64,000 nucleotides of DNA from Cyanomargarita calcarea GSE-NOS-MK-12-04C (lineage in GTDB: Bacteria; Cyanobacteriota; Cyanobacteriia; Cyanobacteriales; Nostocaceae), in assembly GCA_019359595.1 (NCBI GenBank), contig JAHHGZ010000014.1, forward strand, positions 1 to 64,000, given 5' to 3'. This document shows positions 18,566-27,644 of the stretch, piece by piece. The notes below the pieces were generated by a model, which saw nothing but the letters and a program-made list of their open reading frames with translations, made no database searches and was not told where the DNA came from. Each line of letters starts with the position of its first letter. Within the stretch, counting starts at the first letter, position 1. The position numbers and the translations under genes were made by a program.

Positions 18566-19596
18566 AAACCGCATTCCTCACAGTGGAACGTTCTTTCTTT
18601 TAGAGAAAGTGTTTCCTTTTTGGTTCCACAATTCGAGCAAGTTTTGCTAGACGGAAACCATCGGTTAACAACTACTAACTTAGAGCCGTATAGCTCACAC
18701 TTATAATTTAGTTGACGGCGAAACTCGTAAAATCCCATATCAGATATGCTTTTAGCTAGTTTATGATTAGCCATCATGCCGGATACATTTAAATCCTCAA
18801 TCACTAAATAGCCGTGGTTTTTGGCAAGCAGTGTAGTCAGCTTATGCAATGTATCTTTTCTAATGTTGGCAATCTTTCTGTGTAATCTAGCAATATGGAT
18901 TTGCGCTTTCTTCCAATTAGCTGAACCTATTACTTTATTTCGATTCAGCCATTGCATTCTCTTGAGTTTCGCTGAATATCTCTTGTATGATTTCGCACCA
19001 ACAATCACCTCACCAGTTGATAATGTAGCAAGTGTGTTAACTCCTAAGTCAACGCCTACAACGCTTGTTTCGCTTGCTAAATGTGTTTCTACATCAAACC
19101 GAAAACTGATAAACCATCTATCAGCAGTGCGACTAATTGACACAGACTTTGGTTGAACCTGTGGTAAGCGTTCATAGGTTTTGAGGATACCAATCACAGG
19201 CACTTGAATTTTATTGTTGCCTAGTATTTTAACAGTGCCTTCAAGAGTAAAAGAATCCCGCTTACCTTTTTTCTTGAATTTCGGAACTCCCGCAGTTTTG
19301 TTAAAACATCTCTTCCAAGCTGATCGTAAAGCTATCAATGCTTGTTGTGGTGTAGATTTGCTGCATTCGTAGTACCATGCATTCTCAGATTTTACTAGTG
19401 CCACCAACCATTTATGTAGGTCAATGGCAGTAGGAAACTTGATTTTAGCCGTGGGGTTAGCTTTGTTATGCTCAAGGATTTGTTTTGTTAAAGCTAGTCT
19501 CCAGTTCCAAGCGTGACGTGATACACCACAATGCTTTATTAATCCAGTGCGTTGTTGATTATTCAGTTTTAGCTCTGTTTTGAATCCAAGTAACAT
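18505..19596 (-). CDS. tnpB: RNA-guided endonuclease TnpB (IS200/IS605-type)
   Basis: 363 residues, apparently full length. It has the N-terminal helix-turn-helix-like region, the RuvC core with VVGVDLGVN (first Asp near 183) and VIEDLNVSGMM (Glu near 268), the zinc ribbon CSNCG...CEECG and the final DRDLNAAINL (third catalytic Asp near 350). TnpB is a transposon-encoded, RNA-guided DNA nuclease that helps the element persist at its donor site. No TnpA transposase is present nearby, so the element is either non-autonomous or a stranded TnpB gene. The reading frame and catalytic triad are intact. Confidence 0.93.
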   Translation of the reverse strand: MLLGFKTELKLNNQQRTGLIKHCGVSRHAWNWRLALTKQILEHNKANPTAKIKFPTAIDLHKWLVALVKSENAWYYECSKSTPQQALIALRSAWKRCFNKTAGVPKFKKKGKRDSFTLEGTVKILGNNKIQVPVIGILKTYERLPQVQPKSVSISRTADRWFISFRFDVETHLASETSVVGVDLGVNTLATLSTGEVIVGAKSYKRYSAKLKRMQWLNRNKVIGSANWKKAQIHIARLHRKIANIRKDTLHKLTTLLAKNHGYLVIEDLNVSGMMANHKLAKSISDMGFYEFRRQLNYKCELYGSKLVVVNRWFPSSKTCSNCGTKKETLSLKERTFHCEECGFDIDRDLNAAINLSQYVSAS

Positions 19597-20137
19597 GGCA
19601 ATTTATGCAACCCATTCTCTAAATGCTTGTGACATATTCCAACCATTACTTTTCTGCCTTATGTTAGGAGTTTATCTAATTCCTTCAACTACTAACACCT
19701 TGAACCATCTATCTATGATCGCATAAACTTTTTCATCCTATAGCCTTAATTCCGACCATACAACGACCATCGCCAAAGTGTGGAAAACCGTAAACAAACC
19801 GAGCATATATTTTAAAACCTTCTCATTTTGAGCAATGATGAGTAGCTTTCTACAAAAATTAAGTTACAGTTCTTTACCCTAATACCATCCTGGACAGCTC
19901 TGATATATGACCAATCATTATTCGACTGCAATGGGCGACTCTTAGTTTTGCGAATACTAGCATAAATACTGCAAAGCTATGACCATATGTTTACGGTCAT
20001 TGATGGTATCGCGACAGCTACGTAACAGTCAAAAATATCTACGACTTTTTGCGCCATCATGCCTCACAATGAGGGAATAAAAATATTTTCCCCAGCTTTT
20101 GTATGGGGAGGGATAACCCCCACCCCATAAAGATAGG
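19597..20137. other. Gene-free region upstream of tnpB
   Basis: 540 bp without a supported gene. The first 100 bp should contain the left end of the TnpB element. A CCCC...GGGG hairpin lies near 20092-20107, downstream of the VKOR gene on its strand, and may act as its terminator. Nothing else is recognised. Confidence 0.4.
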
Positions 20138-21121
20138 CTACTTAAAAACACCTGGAAAATTCTTAAAGTTTCTAGGGCCTTGATAACCGGAAACTTGACT
20201 CAGTTTCTCTAGTGATTGGACATTGGGATAAAGCTTACCGTTGATTTGCCAGGTAGGATAACCTTTAATCCCAGCAGCTACGCACAAATCTGGTTTAGCG
20301 TCTTTGCCTTGTGGATCGCAATCAATGTGGTTAATTTCCTTATAAGCTTCTTTGCCAAATAATTGCTTTTGTTCGTGGCAATGGGGACACCACCAAGCAA
20401 TATATTCTTTTGCGCCAATTTTGGTGAGATGTTTTGCTAATTCAATTTCTGCTTCACCAGAAGTGCTGGTAATTTCCCAACCAATTCCGGGCTTGGGTTG
20501 TCCTTTTGGTTCTAAGCTCACATCCCCAGCAGGTGCAAGGGTGGTACCCTCTGTTTTATTAATCCCGCTATAGATACCCAAGGTACCAATTAAGGTTACC
20601 ATCCCCACAATAATGGCGGTAAAAAAGATTTGCCCAATATCTTCCCAAGGATGACCAACAATGGTCAGTACTAACATGCTCAAAGAGAATAAAGCGGAGG
20701 CTATACAGTAAGGGCAAAATGCTTTAATTTGAGATGCCAGTACATACATCAGGTAGCTACTAAACACTGACATGGCAATTCCACCTGCCAGCAGCAGCAA
20801 CCAAGTCCAGTTTTCTAACTTTTTACGTAGCTCTTTATTTTCTTCTGGTTTGACTGCCAAGGGAGCCAAGGCAAATATCACCATGCCGGTATAAGCCAAA
20901 AAGCCAAACAACGCTAATGGCTGACCGAAAACAGTTCCCCAGGGGCTAGAAAGAACATCATTACAGCCTTTAGCCCCAGCCTGTGCCACACAAGCTGCAC
21001 TGCGTCCTGTTAACTTTTCTATAGTGAGATAGCCAGTGTTTAAAGCACCTAAGCTGGCGATCGCGGCAATCAATATGCGCGACCATTTATAAATCCAAGG
21101 AGTTGAACGGCGGCGAATCAT
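20138..21121 (-). CDS. VKOR-thioredoxin fusion disulfide-forming protein
   Basis: 327-residue membrane protein. Residues about 15-185 form the four-helix vitamin K epoxide reductase domain, with the loop cysteines (AAC near 44 and KGCND near 53) and the quinone-proximal CPYC near 135. A C-terminal thioredoxin-like domain (about 220-327) carries WCPHC near 238. Cyanobacterial fusions of this type pass electrons from substrate thiols through the thioredoxin domain to quinone, so they form disulfides in lumenal or periplasmic proteins. All expected cysteines are present. It lies upstream on the same strand as btpA's neighbourhood is read (btpA is 150 bp further up), with a repeat between them, and both products bear on photosystem assembly. 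Confidence 0.93.
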   Translation of the reverse strand: MIRRRSTPWIYKWSRILIAAIASLGALNTGYLTIEKLTGRSAACVAQAGAKGCNDVLSSPWGTVFGQPLALFGFLAYTGMVIFALAPLAVKPEENKELRKKLENWTWLLLLAGGIAMSVFSSYLMYVLASQIKAFCPYCIASALFSLSMLVLTIVGHPWEDIGQIFFTAIIVGMVTLIGTLGIYSGINKTEGTTLAPAGDVSLEPKGQPKPGIGWEITSTSGEAEIELAKHLTKIGAKEYIAWWCPHCHEQKQLFGKEAYKEINHIDCDPQGKDAKPDLCVAAGIKGYPTWQINGKLYPNVQSLEKLSQVSGYQGPRNFKNFPGVFK

Positions 21122-21124
21122 AAT

Positions 21125-21265
21125 TGTTGTTAGTTGTTAGTTGTTGGTTGTTAGTTGTTAGTTGTTAGTTGTTGGTTGGTTGTTGGTTGATGGTTGTTGG
21201 TTGTTAACTCCGCTCCTCCTAACTCTTAACCACTAACCACTAACCACTAACGACTAACAACTAAC
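21125..21265. repeat. Short tandem repeats between VKOR and btpA
   Basis: A GTTAGTT/GTTGGTT heptamer run at 21125-21207, then the complementary CACTAAC run at 21231-21260. The two opposite arrays could pair in RNA as a long imperfect stem. Confidence 0.85.
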
Positions 21266-21271
21266 CATTTT

Positions 21272-22120
21272 CTAAAAATGTACCTTGACTTCCTTGTGAG
21301 ATTTTGTATCGCTTTTGGATAAATAACTCCGGTGTACGGCTTCTACAAATGAAGCTACGCGAATTGGGTCAATTGTTTGCTCTCTTTGACCGTGACGTTT
21401 CAGGGAACTGGAAACAATTACACCCGAAGCCGATTGCATGAGCGTACCAATATTTTCCCAGCTTGCCCCGCTACCAATAAATACGGGTGTACCTTTTGCA
21501 GCAACGGTTGCTAGTTCCAAATCGGCCAAACTAGTAGGGCTACCAGTCGCCCAGCCAGATAAGATTACGGCGTCTGCCAAACCGCGCTCAATTGTGTCTT
21601 GGACTGCGGTGGTCAGATTCACGTTCCCAAGAGGATGGGCATGTTTAACTAATACATCGGCAAAAATTTTGACATCGCTGCCTAACTCCCGTCGATAGCG
21701 CAGTAATTCATGTGCCTGTCCCTCAATTAATCCTTGATCGGTTGCCATTACTCCTGTAAGGACATTGACGCGGATAAATTGTGCCTTGACTACTGAAGCG
21801 ATCGCCATTGCACTCAAAGCATCATTCCGCAAAACATTTAAGCCAATAGGCAACGTCACCAAATTCTGTATCCGCTGCACTACTACAGTCATAGCACTTA
21901 CGACTGCTGCATCTACCAAGTTTTTGGTAAATGGCGCATCGAAAAAATTCTCTACAATAATGCTATTAACTCCTCCACTTGCCAGGGCAACAGCTTCTTG
22001 TTCGGCACGGTCAATCACCGCTTTGAGATTACCTCCCCAACGCGGCGAGGTTGGCAGTGGTAGTAAGTGAACCACGCCTATAATTGGTGTTTGGGTTTTA
22101 AATAACTGATATAAGTCCAC
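21272..22120 (-). CDS. btpA: Photosystem I biogenesis protein BtpA
   Basis: 282-residue (beta/alpha)8-barrel-like protein of the BtpA/SgcQ family. Characteristic segments: IIGVVHLLPLPTSPRW near residue 14, SGGVNSIIVENFFDAPF near 47, FIRVNVLTGVMATDQG near 115, KIFADVLVKHAHPLG near 150 and a phosphate-loop-like PVFIGSGA near 215. In Synechocystis BtpA is needed for stable accumulation of photosystem I reaction-centre proteins; its biochemical activity is not established. It is on the same strand as the VKOR-thioredoxin gene but separated by a repeat, so cotranscription is only possible. Confidence 0.93.
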   Translation of the reverse strand: MDLYQLFKTQTPIIGVVHLLPLPTSPRWGGNLKAVIDRAEQEAVALASGGVNSIIVENFFDAPFTKNLVDAAVVSAMTVVVQRIQNLVTLPIGLNVLRNDALSAMAIASVVKAQFIRVNVLTGVMATDQGLIEGQAHELLRYRRELGSDVKIFADVLVKHAHPLGNVNLTTAVQDTIERGLADAVILSGWATGSPTSLADLELATVAAKGTPVFIGSGASWENIGTLMQSASGVIVSSSLKRHGQREQTIDPIRVASFVEAVHRSYLSKSDTKSHKEVKVHF

Positions 22121-23059
22121 GTTTTTACTATCACAAGGGATTAGTATTAAGTATGTTGCTTCGCCCTTGGCGTTCCTCTATTATTTAGTGGGGCTGACAG
22201 TTGTTGATTGCCCAGATAAGAAAGAGGGTTCGCCCCTTGGAACCGTGCCAAACGCTTACGGGAAGTTAGTCTTGAGCGAACAGGGGATCTTGCTATATAG
22301 CAAAAATCCCTCTTACCGCGCGGGCTTTTCCACCAAGCATTTCCCCTTAACATTAAATCTCTTTAATGATGTTCGGTTTACTGCCTCCCCCCTAGGACGG
22401 AAATTAACGTAAAACCTTCCATAAGATATGTTAAGATAAAATCTGGCTACGAGAGGAGTTTGCCACTCATAAGACGCAATTAAGCGTATACCCCCTCGGT
22501 ATAAAGCTTCCTTTATTGGTTTGAGCTTGACCAGGGGCGAAGAAAAGCCCAATAAATAATTGCAGGTTAAGCCTGCACAAAAGGGTAAATAGCCGCTATA
22601 CAGGCGTAGTCGCAATTGCGATTTCCCTTTGGGTAGCGACTTCTCACAACAAGCCACGGACAGTTCTTGTCGGAGGGTAAATTTCCTCCAGTTTCTTTAA
22701 ATATTATCTACCCTGTGGAAGAAGTATTTCTGAACGATTCGAGGCTGTCCGGACTAGGTCTGCTTCCAAATGGGTAAATTCGCAACACAACCGCTGAGGT
22801 ACTGTAAAATACCAATATGGCAATAAATTAAAAAATATTACGATTGTTAAATTTACCCAGAAAATCTCAATTCATCCCTTAGACAAGAAATTATTAAGGG
22901 CATGATAACACGATCTCGATTTAGGCTGAGGTGAAGGATTCCAACGGAAATTGATGATTTAGGGTGTTGGCGGAATATAAACTTTTCTCTGATGCCCAAA
23001 CTTCAAATGCGATCTGAATTGTTTGATTACAAGGAAAAAGCGGAAGATTTTTTCAAAAT
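22121..23059. other. Unexplained hairpin-rich intergenic region
   Basis: About 940 bp without a supported gene. It contains several perfect inverted repeats: TTGCTATATAGCAA at 22290-22303 inside a larger GGGAT/ATCCC stem (22284-22310), CATTAAATCTCTTTAATG at 22351-22368, ATACC/GGTAT around 22488-22502, TGCAGG/CCTGCA at 22561-22577 and TCGCAATTGCGA at 22610-22621. The last 250 bp should hold the rimO promoter. I compared it by eye with tmRNA, RNase P RNA and group I introns and saw no match. The small frames in both directions look random. Confidence 0.6.
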
Positions 23060-24379
23060 ATGGGTGACAAGCCAACAATTGCAATTTCTCACCTAGGCTG
23101 CGAGAAGAATAGAATTGATACAGAACATATGTTAGGGCTGCTGGTAAGAGCAGGCTATGGCGTAGATTCTAATGAAGAGTTAGCTGATTACGTTATTGTC
23201 AATACTTGTAGTTTTATCGAAGCAGCGCGGCAAGAATCTGTCAGAACTCTAGTAGAATTGGCAGAGGCGAATAAAAAAATTGTGATTACTGGCTGTATGG
23301 CGCAGCATTTCCAAGAACAATTATTGGAAGAGTTGCCCGAAGCGGTGGCGGTAGTAGGTACCGGAGATTATCACAAAATTGTAGATGTTATTGAGCGGGT
23401 AGAATCGGGTGAGCGGGTCAAGGAAGTTAGTGTAGAACCAACCTACATAGCTGATGAAACTACACCTCGCTACCGAACTACAACTGAGGGTGTAGCATAT
23501 CTACGAGTGGCAGAAGGATGCGATTATAGATGTGCGTTTTGTATTATTCCTCATCTACGAGGGAACCAGAGATCGCGTACTATTGAATCGATTGTTGCCG
23601 AAGCTGAACAGTTAGCTAATCAAGGGGTGAAGGAAATCATTTTGATTTCCCAAATCACCACTAATTACGGTTTGGACATTTACGGCAAGCCGAAATTAGC
23701 CCAATTGTTACGTGCTTTAGGGAAAGTGGATGTGCCGTGGATACGCATGCACTATGCTTATCCCACCGGACTGACCCCAGAAGTGATTGCGGCAATTAAA
23801 GAAACGCCCAACGTCTTACCGTATTTAGACTTGCCCTTACAACATTCCCATCCTGAGATTCTCCGCGCGATGAACCGTCCCTGGCAAGGACAGGTAAACG
23901 ATGCGATTATGGAACGCATCCAAGAGGTGCTACCACAGGCAGTGCTGCGGACAACCTTTATTGTGGGCTTTCCCGGCGAGACGGATGAGCATTTTGAGCA
24001 TCTACTACAGTTTGTCCAACGTCATCAATTCGATCATGTTGGAGTATTTACCTTTTCACCTGAGGAAGGAACCCCTGCCAAGGACTTACCTTTTCAGCTG
24101 GCTGGTGAAGTGATGGATAAGCGGCGCTCTACATTAATGGAATTACAACAGCCGATTTCCTACAAGAGAAATCAACAGGAAGTGGGCAAAGTCGTTGATG
24201 TCCTCATTGAGCAAGAAAATCCCGAAACGCTCGAATTGATCGGTCGTTCGGCAAGATTTTCTCCAGACGTAGATGGACTAGTTTACGTGAGCGGGGACGC
24301 GAGATTGGGAACTATCGTACCAGTCGCGATCGCCCACGCTGACCACTATGACCTTTACGGACAAGTTGTAAACAATTAA
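23060..24379 (+). CDS. rimO: Ribosomal protein S12 methylthiotransferase RimO
   Basis: 439-residue radical-SAM enzyme that adds a methylthio group to the conserved aspartate of ribosomal protein S12. Three parts are visible. The N-terminal UPF0004 domain has [22 protein letters not shown] and ITGCMAQ, supplying three cysteines for one 4Fe-4S cluster. The radical SAM domain has [13 protein letters not shown] near 155 for the second. The C-terminal TRAM domain (about 375-439) binds the substrate. CEKNRID and the length distinguish RimO from the tRNA enzyme MiaB. The ATG at 23060 gives the usual N-terminus. Apparently monocistronic; the helicase gene follows after 230 bp. Confidence 0.95.
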   Translation: MGDKPTIAISHLGCEKNRIDTEHMLGLLVRAGYGVDSNEELADYVIVNTCSFIEAARQESVRTLVELAEANKKIVITGCMAQHFQEQLLEELPEAVAVVGTGDYHKIVDVIERVESGERVKEVSVEPTYIADETTPRYRTTTEGVAYLRVAEGCDYRCAFCIIPHLRGNQRSRTIESIVAEAEQLANQGVKEIILISQITTNYGLDIYGKPKLAQLLRALGKVDVPWIRMHYAYPTGLTPEVIAAIKETPNVLPYLDLPLQHSHPEILRAMNRPWQGQVNDAIMERIQEVLPQAVLRTTFIVGFPGETDEHFEHLLQFVQRHQFDHVGVFTFSPEEGTPAKDLPFQLAGEVMDKRRSTLMELQQPISYKRNQQEVGKVVDVLIEQENPETLELIGRSARFSPDVDGLVYVSGDARLGTIVPVAIAHADHYDLYGQVVNN

Positions 24380-24608
24380 CTTAGAAGTCACCCACTGAAA
24401 TTTTGCGAACAGTTATCAGATGGAACGCGGGGGTTTACAAACACGCGCTACCAATAGGTCTTCTACTTAAACAAGAGTGTATTTAACTGATAACTGAATG
24501 ACTGACTGTGTACTTTGTCATTTGTATAGTTGTTTGTTGCTATTGACGATATGAATACGAACTAATAACTACTAATGACTAATTCAAACTAAAAGAATAG
24601 GAGAATTG

Positions 24609-26162
24609 ATGAATCTTTCATTTCTAGAACTAGGAATTTCCCAAGACCGCGCTACCCAATTAGAAAATCTAGGCTTTACCGAACCAACTAATATTCAAGC
24701 GCAAGCAATCCCACATTTGCTGGGTGGTCGCGATGTAGTGGGTCAATCCCAAACTGGAACAGGCAAAACAGCAGCATTTTCCATACCCATTTTAGAGCGG
24801 TTGGATATTAATCAAAAGGCGGTGCAAGCTGTAGTTTTGACACCGACTCGCGAGTTAGCCATTCAAGTTCATGACGCGATTGCGAACTTTATTGGTAATC
24901 AAGGATTGCGCGTTCTAGCCATTTATGGTGGTCAATCAATTGAGCGCCAAATGATGCAGCTAAAACGTGGCGTTCACATGGTTGTTGGTACACCAGGTCG
25001 GGTGATAGACTTGCTCGAACGAGGCTGTCTTCGCTTAGATCAGGTGAAATGGTTTGTCTTAGATGAAGCCGATGAAATGTTGAGCATGGGCTTTATCGAT
25101 GATGTAGAGAGAATTCTCTCCCAAGCACCAACAGACCGTCAGACCGCTTTGTTCTCAGCGACCATGCCACCATCGATTCGGATGTTGGTCAACAAGTTTT
25201 TGCGATCGCCTGTGACTGTCACCGTCGAGCAACCAAAAGCCGCTCCGACTAAAATCAATCAAGTCGCATACCTCATTCCCCGTCACTGGACAAAAGCTAG
25301 AGCCTTACAGCCCATCCTGGAAATGGAAGATCCAGAATCGGCATTAATCTTTGTCCGTACCAGACGCACTGCAGCGGAACTTACCAGCCAACTACAATCA
25401 GCCGGTCATAGTGTCGATGAATACCACGGTGATTTATCGCAACAAGCCAGAGAACGCTTGCTGACTAGATTCCGCAATCGTCAAGTCCGTTGGGTGGTAG
25501 CAACTGATATCGCTGCACGGGGTTTGGATGTGGATGAACTCACCCACGTAATTAACTTCGACTTGCCCGATAGCGTTGAAACCTACGTTCACCGGATTGG
25601 TCGTACAGGTCGTGCTGGTAAAGAAGGGACGGCAATTTCATTGGTGCAGCCTTTTGAACGACGCAAACAGCAAGTAATTGAGCGTCACGTCCGCCAAAGC
25701 TGGCAAGTGCTGACAATTCCGACACGGGCACAAATTGAAGCGCAACACATTCTGAAATTGCAAGGACTAGTGCGGGAAGCATTGACCGGCGAGCGTTTGG
25801 CTTCATTCTTGCCCATCGTTAGCGAACTAACAGAGAAATATGATGCTCAGGCGATCGCGGCTGCAGCCTTGCAAATCGCTTACGATCAAACTCGTCCGTC
25901 TTGGTTGCAATCAGACCTACCAATTCCAGAAGAAGAAATGACCTCTTCCCCCAAACCAAAACTGCGGGCTGGTGGTCGTCGTGAAGGTGGTGAGCGTAGT
26001 GAGCGTCGCTCGTCATGGACAGCAGCAGAAAACAGCAATTCTGATGGACGTGGTGGCACTCCCAAACCCAAGCTGAAAGCTGGTGGTGGTAGTGGTCGTC
26101 GTGAATCTTCAAGCTCACCCAAAAAGCTTGGTTCACCTACAGCCAGAGAATCAGCATCTTGA
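24609..26162 (+). CDS. DEAD-box RNA helicase (CrhR/DeaD-like)
   Basis: 517 residues with all helicase motifs: Q motif near residue 24, AQSQTGTGKTA-type Walker A (GQSQTGTGKTA here), PTRELA, GTPGR, DEAD (LDEADEML), SAT, and the C-terminal ARGLDVDEL and HRIGRTGRAG. The tail after about residue 435 is a low-complexity Gly/Arg/Ser region with two imperfect PKPKLKAGG repeats, likely for nonspecific RNA binding. Related cyanobacterial CrhR is cold- and redox-induced and resolves RNA structure, but orthology is not proven here. ATG 24609 is chosen over the in-frame TTG 24606 because AGGAG lies 5 nt upstream. A dispersed repeat begins directly after the stop. Confidence 0.93.
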   Translation: MNLSFLELGISQDRATQLENLGFTEPTNIQAQAIPHLLGGRDVVGQSQTGTGKTAAFSIPILERLDINQKAVQAVVLTPTRELAIQVHDAIANFIGNQGLRVLAIYGGQSIERQMMQLKRGVHMVVGTPGRVIDLLERGCLRLDQVKWFVLDEADEMLSMGFIDDVERILSQAPTDRQTALFSATMPPSIRMLVNKFLRSPVTVTVEQPKAAPTKINQVAYLIPRHWTKARALQPILEMEDPESALIFVRTRRTAAELTSQLQSAGHSVDEYHGDLSQQARERLLTRFRNRQVRWVVATDIAARGLDVDELTHVINFDLPDSVETYVHRIGRTGRAGKEGTAISLVQPFERRKQQVIERHVRQSWQVLTIPTRAQIEAQHILKLQGLVREALTGERLASFLPIVSELTEKYDAQAIAAAALQIAYDQTRPSWLQSDLPIPEEEMTSSPKPKLRAGGRREGGERSERRSSWTAAENSNSDGRGGTPKPKLKAGGGSGRRESSSSPKKLGSPTARESAS

Positions 26163-26164
26163 AT

Positions 26165-26302
26165 GAATGAAGGAAGAAGGAAGAAGGAAGAAGGAAGAAG
26201 GAAGAAGGAAGAAGGAAGAAGTTTTGAGATTTGGATTGAGAACCCAACTCAAAACGGACAAACTGTTTCTTGTCGGGGTATTAAACCCGCAACTCCCGGA
26301 TA
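26165..26302 (+). repeat. Dispersed stop-codon-associated repeat copy
   Basis: GAAGAAG heptamers start right after the TGA of the helicase gene, followed by conserved CAACTCAAAACGG (26245-26257) and GGGGTATTAAACCC (26275-26288). Same family as 9806-10004 and others. Confidence 0.85.
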
Positions 26303-26316
26303 AGTTTTCCTGACTT

Positions 26317-26835
26317 TTAATACAGCCAGGGCATCAGCTTCTTAACTGAATTGCGATAGTCTGGGTAATCTGGATACTTCTGGGTTAACCAGACTTCCTC
26401 ACGATCGGCTTTGGCATTAAAAAATGCCAACAAAATAGTTGTTGCTACTAAGTGAGACAAACTCCATTGAAATACTGCCCACCCTAGGGCAAGTAAAATG
26501 ACGCCACTGTAAAGCGGATGGCGGACGAAACTGTAAACACCAGATTTTACCAGTTGCCCATCATTTCTGGGGTAAGGCAAAGGAGTCAAATTAATGCCTC
26601 CCAAGTCTAACAACCCTTTGAGTATCAAGATTGCAGCAACTAATCCCAAAGCAGCAGCTAAACCCCAACTCGTATATAACAAAATTGGATATTTGTCAAT
26701 ACTTAGGCTAGCAAGTCGCCAAACAGGTAAAAAGATAAAGCCTATTAGGAGAATTGCTTGCCCTAATACCCAATATTCACCATGTTGACCCCGCCAGGTA
26801 TCATGGGTGAAACCCCATTTTTTTAAAATATTCAT
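26317..26835 (-). CDS. Isoprenylcysteine methyltransferase-like membrane protein
   Basis: 172 residues with about four membrane segments and the C-terminal signature of the ICMT/PEMT superfamily: LVKSGVYSFVRHPLYSGVIL near 112, followed by a hydrophobic helix and the DREEVWLTQKYPDYPDYRN segment that forms the SAM- and product-binding end. Bacterial members are numerous and their substrates are mostly unknown (lipids or small molecules); prenylated proteins are unlikely in a cyanobacterium. It is convergent with the helicase gene and divergent from the Uma2 gene at 26873. Confidence 0.8.
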   Translation of the reverse strand: MNILKKWGFTHDTWRGQHGEYWVLGQAILLIGFIFLPVWRLASLSIDKYPILLYTSWGLAAALGLVAAILILKGLLDLGGINLTPLPYPRNDGQLVKSGVYSFVRHPLYSGVILLALGWAVFQWSLSHLVATTILLAFFNAKADREEVWLTQKYPDYPDYRNSVKKLMPWLY

Positions 26836-26872
26836 AATTTATGATGGTAAAAGATGTATTCTCCTTAATCCT

Positions 26873-27451
26873 ATGTTTACTGTTTCCGATTTAGAAGAAT
26901 TCCAGACAGAGCATCCAGATTGGCAGATGGAATTGATGGATGGTAGCATTTTGGTTATGGGTCCATCAGATTATGAGTCAGAAGAAATCGGCGGTCGTCT
27001 ACTCACGTTTCTAAATAACTGGGTAATTCCGCGTAAACTAGGACGAGTCACTGGTTCTAGTGCTGGTTTTATTCTGCCTAGTTTGAAACCCGAAGATGGA
27101 GAAGAAATTGATCGGGAAAAAAGAAACCTCCGCGCTCCTGATGTATCCTTTGTTCGCGCTGACCAATTGAAAAAGACTAAGCGTGACTTTGTGGAATTAT
27201 TGCCAGATTTGACAGTTGAGATTAAATCCAAGTCTGACCGCATCAAACCACTAGAAGAAAAAATTCAGCTATTTTTACAACTTGGTTCTGTAGTTGGTAT
27301 TTTAATCGACCCAGACAAATTAACATTAACCGTTTACCGACTCAATCAAGAACCTGTAGTTTTACGGGACAACGATCAGCTAACTTTGCCAGATTTATTA
27401 CCTGGTTGGGAACTCACAGTCTCAGAACTATGGCCCCCAGAATTTGAGTGA
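26873..27451 (+). CDS. Uma2-family putative endonuclease, tandem copy 1
   Basis: 192 residues. Residues 1-40 carry the conserved MELMDGSILVMGPSDYESEE entry strand; APDVSFVRADQLKK near 87 and DLTVEIKSKSDR near 112 supply the PD...ExK-like metal site typical of Uma2/DUF820. ATG 26873 is chosen because it matches the start of copy 2; an upstream in-frame start would overlap the divergent methyltransferase-like gene. The next gene is a near-identical tandem duplicate, and a third truncated relative is at 39244-39648. Biological role unknown. Confidence 0.85.
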   Translation: MFTVSDLEEFQTEHPDWQMELMDGSILVMGPSDYESEEIGGRLLTFLNNWVIPRKLGRVTGSSAGFILPSLKPEDGEEIDREKRNLRAPDVSFVRADQLKKTKRDFVELLPDLTVEIKSKSDRIKPLEEKIQLFLQLGSVVGILIDPDKLTLTVYRLNQEPVVLRDNDQLTLPDLLPGWELTVSELWPPEFE

Positions 27452-27644
27452 TAGATTAAGATGTTGTGTCCTGATCGATCAGCCCACAATCTTGCCCTAA
27501 AGTAAAGTTTTGGGATCATAGCGAAAGTCCACTTAAGTGAACTGAAATCAAGAGTGAGCGCTGATTCGTGAGTATTGATGCACTTTTTTACATATAATTA
27601 TTCAAGCAATATATCATCAAGAAAGATGTATTATCAGAAATCTT

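Noticed and set aside
22147-22657. Several short frames on both strands in the btpA-rimO gap
   Set aside because: They overlap each other on opposite strands, have unusual composition and no recognisable motif, and they run across perfect inverted repeats.
22730-22775. RNase P RNA fragment, because of GTCCGGAC
   Set aside because: The conserved GAGGAAAGTCCGG context and the second conserved region are absent.
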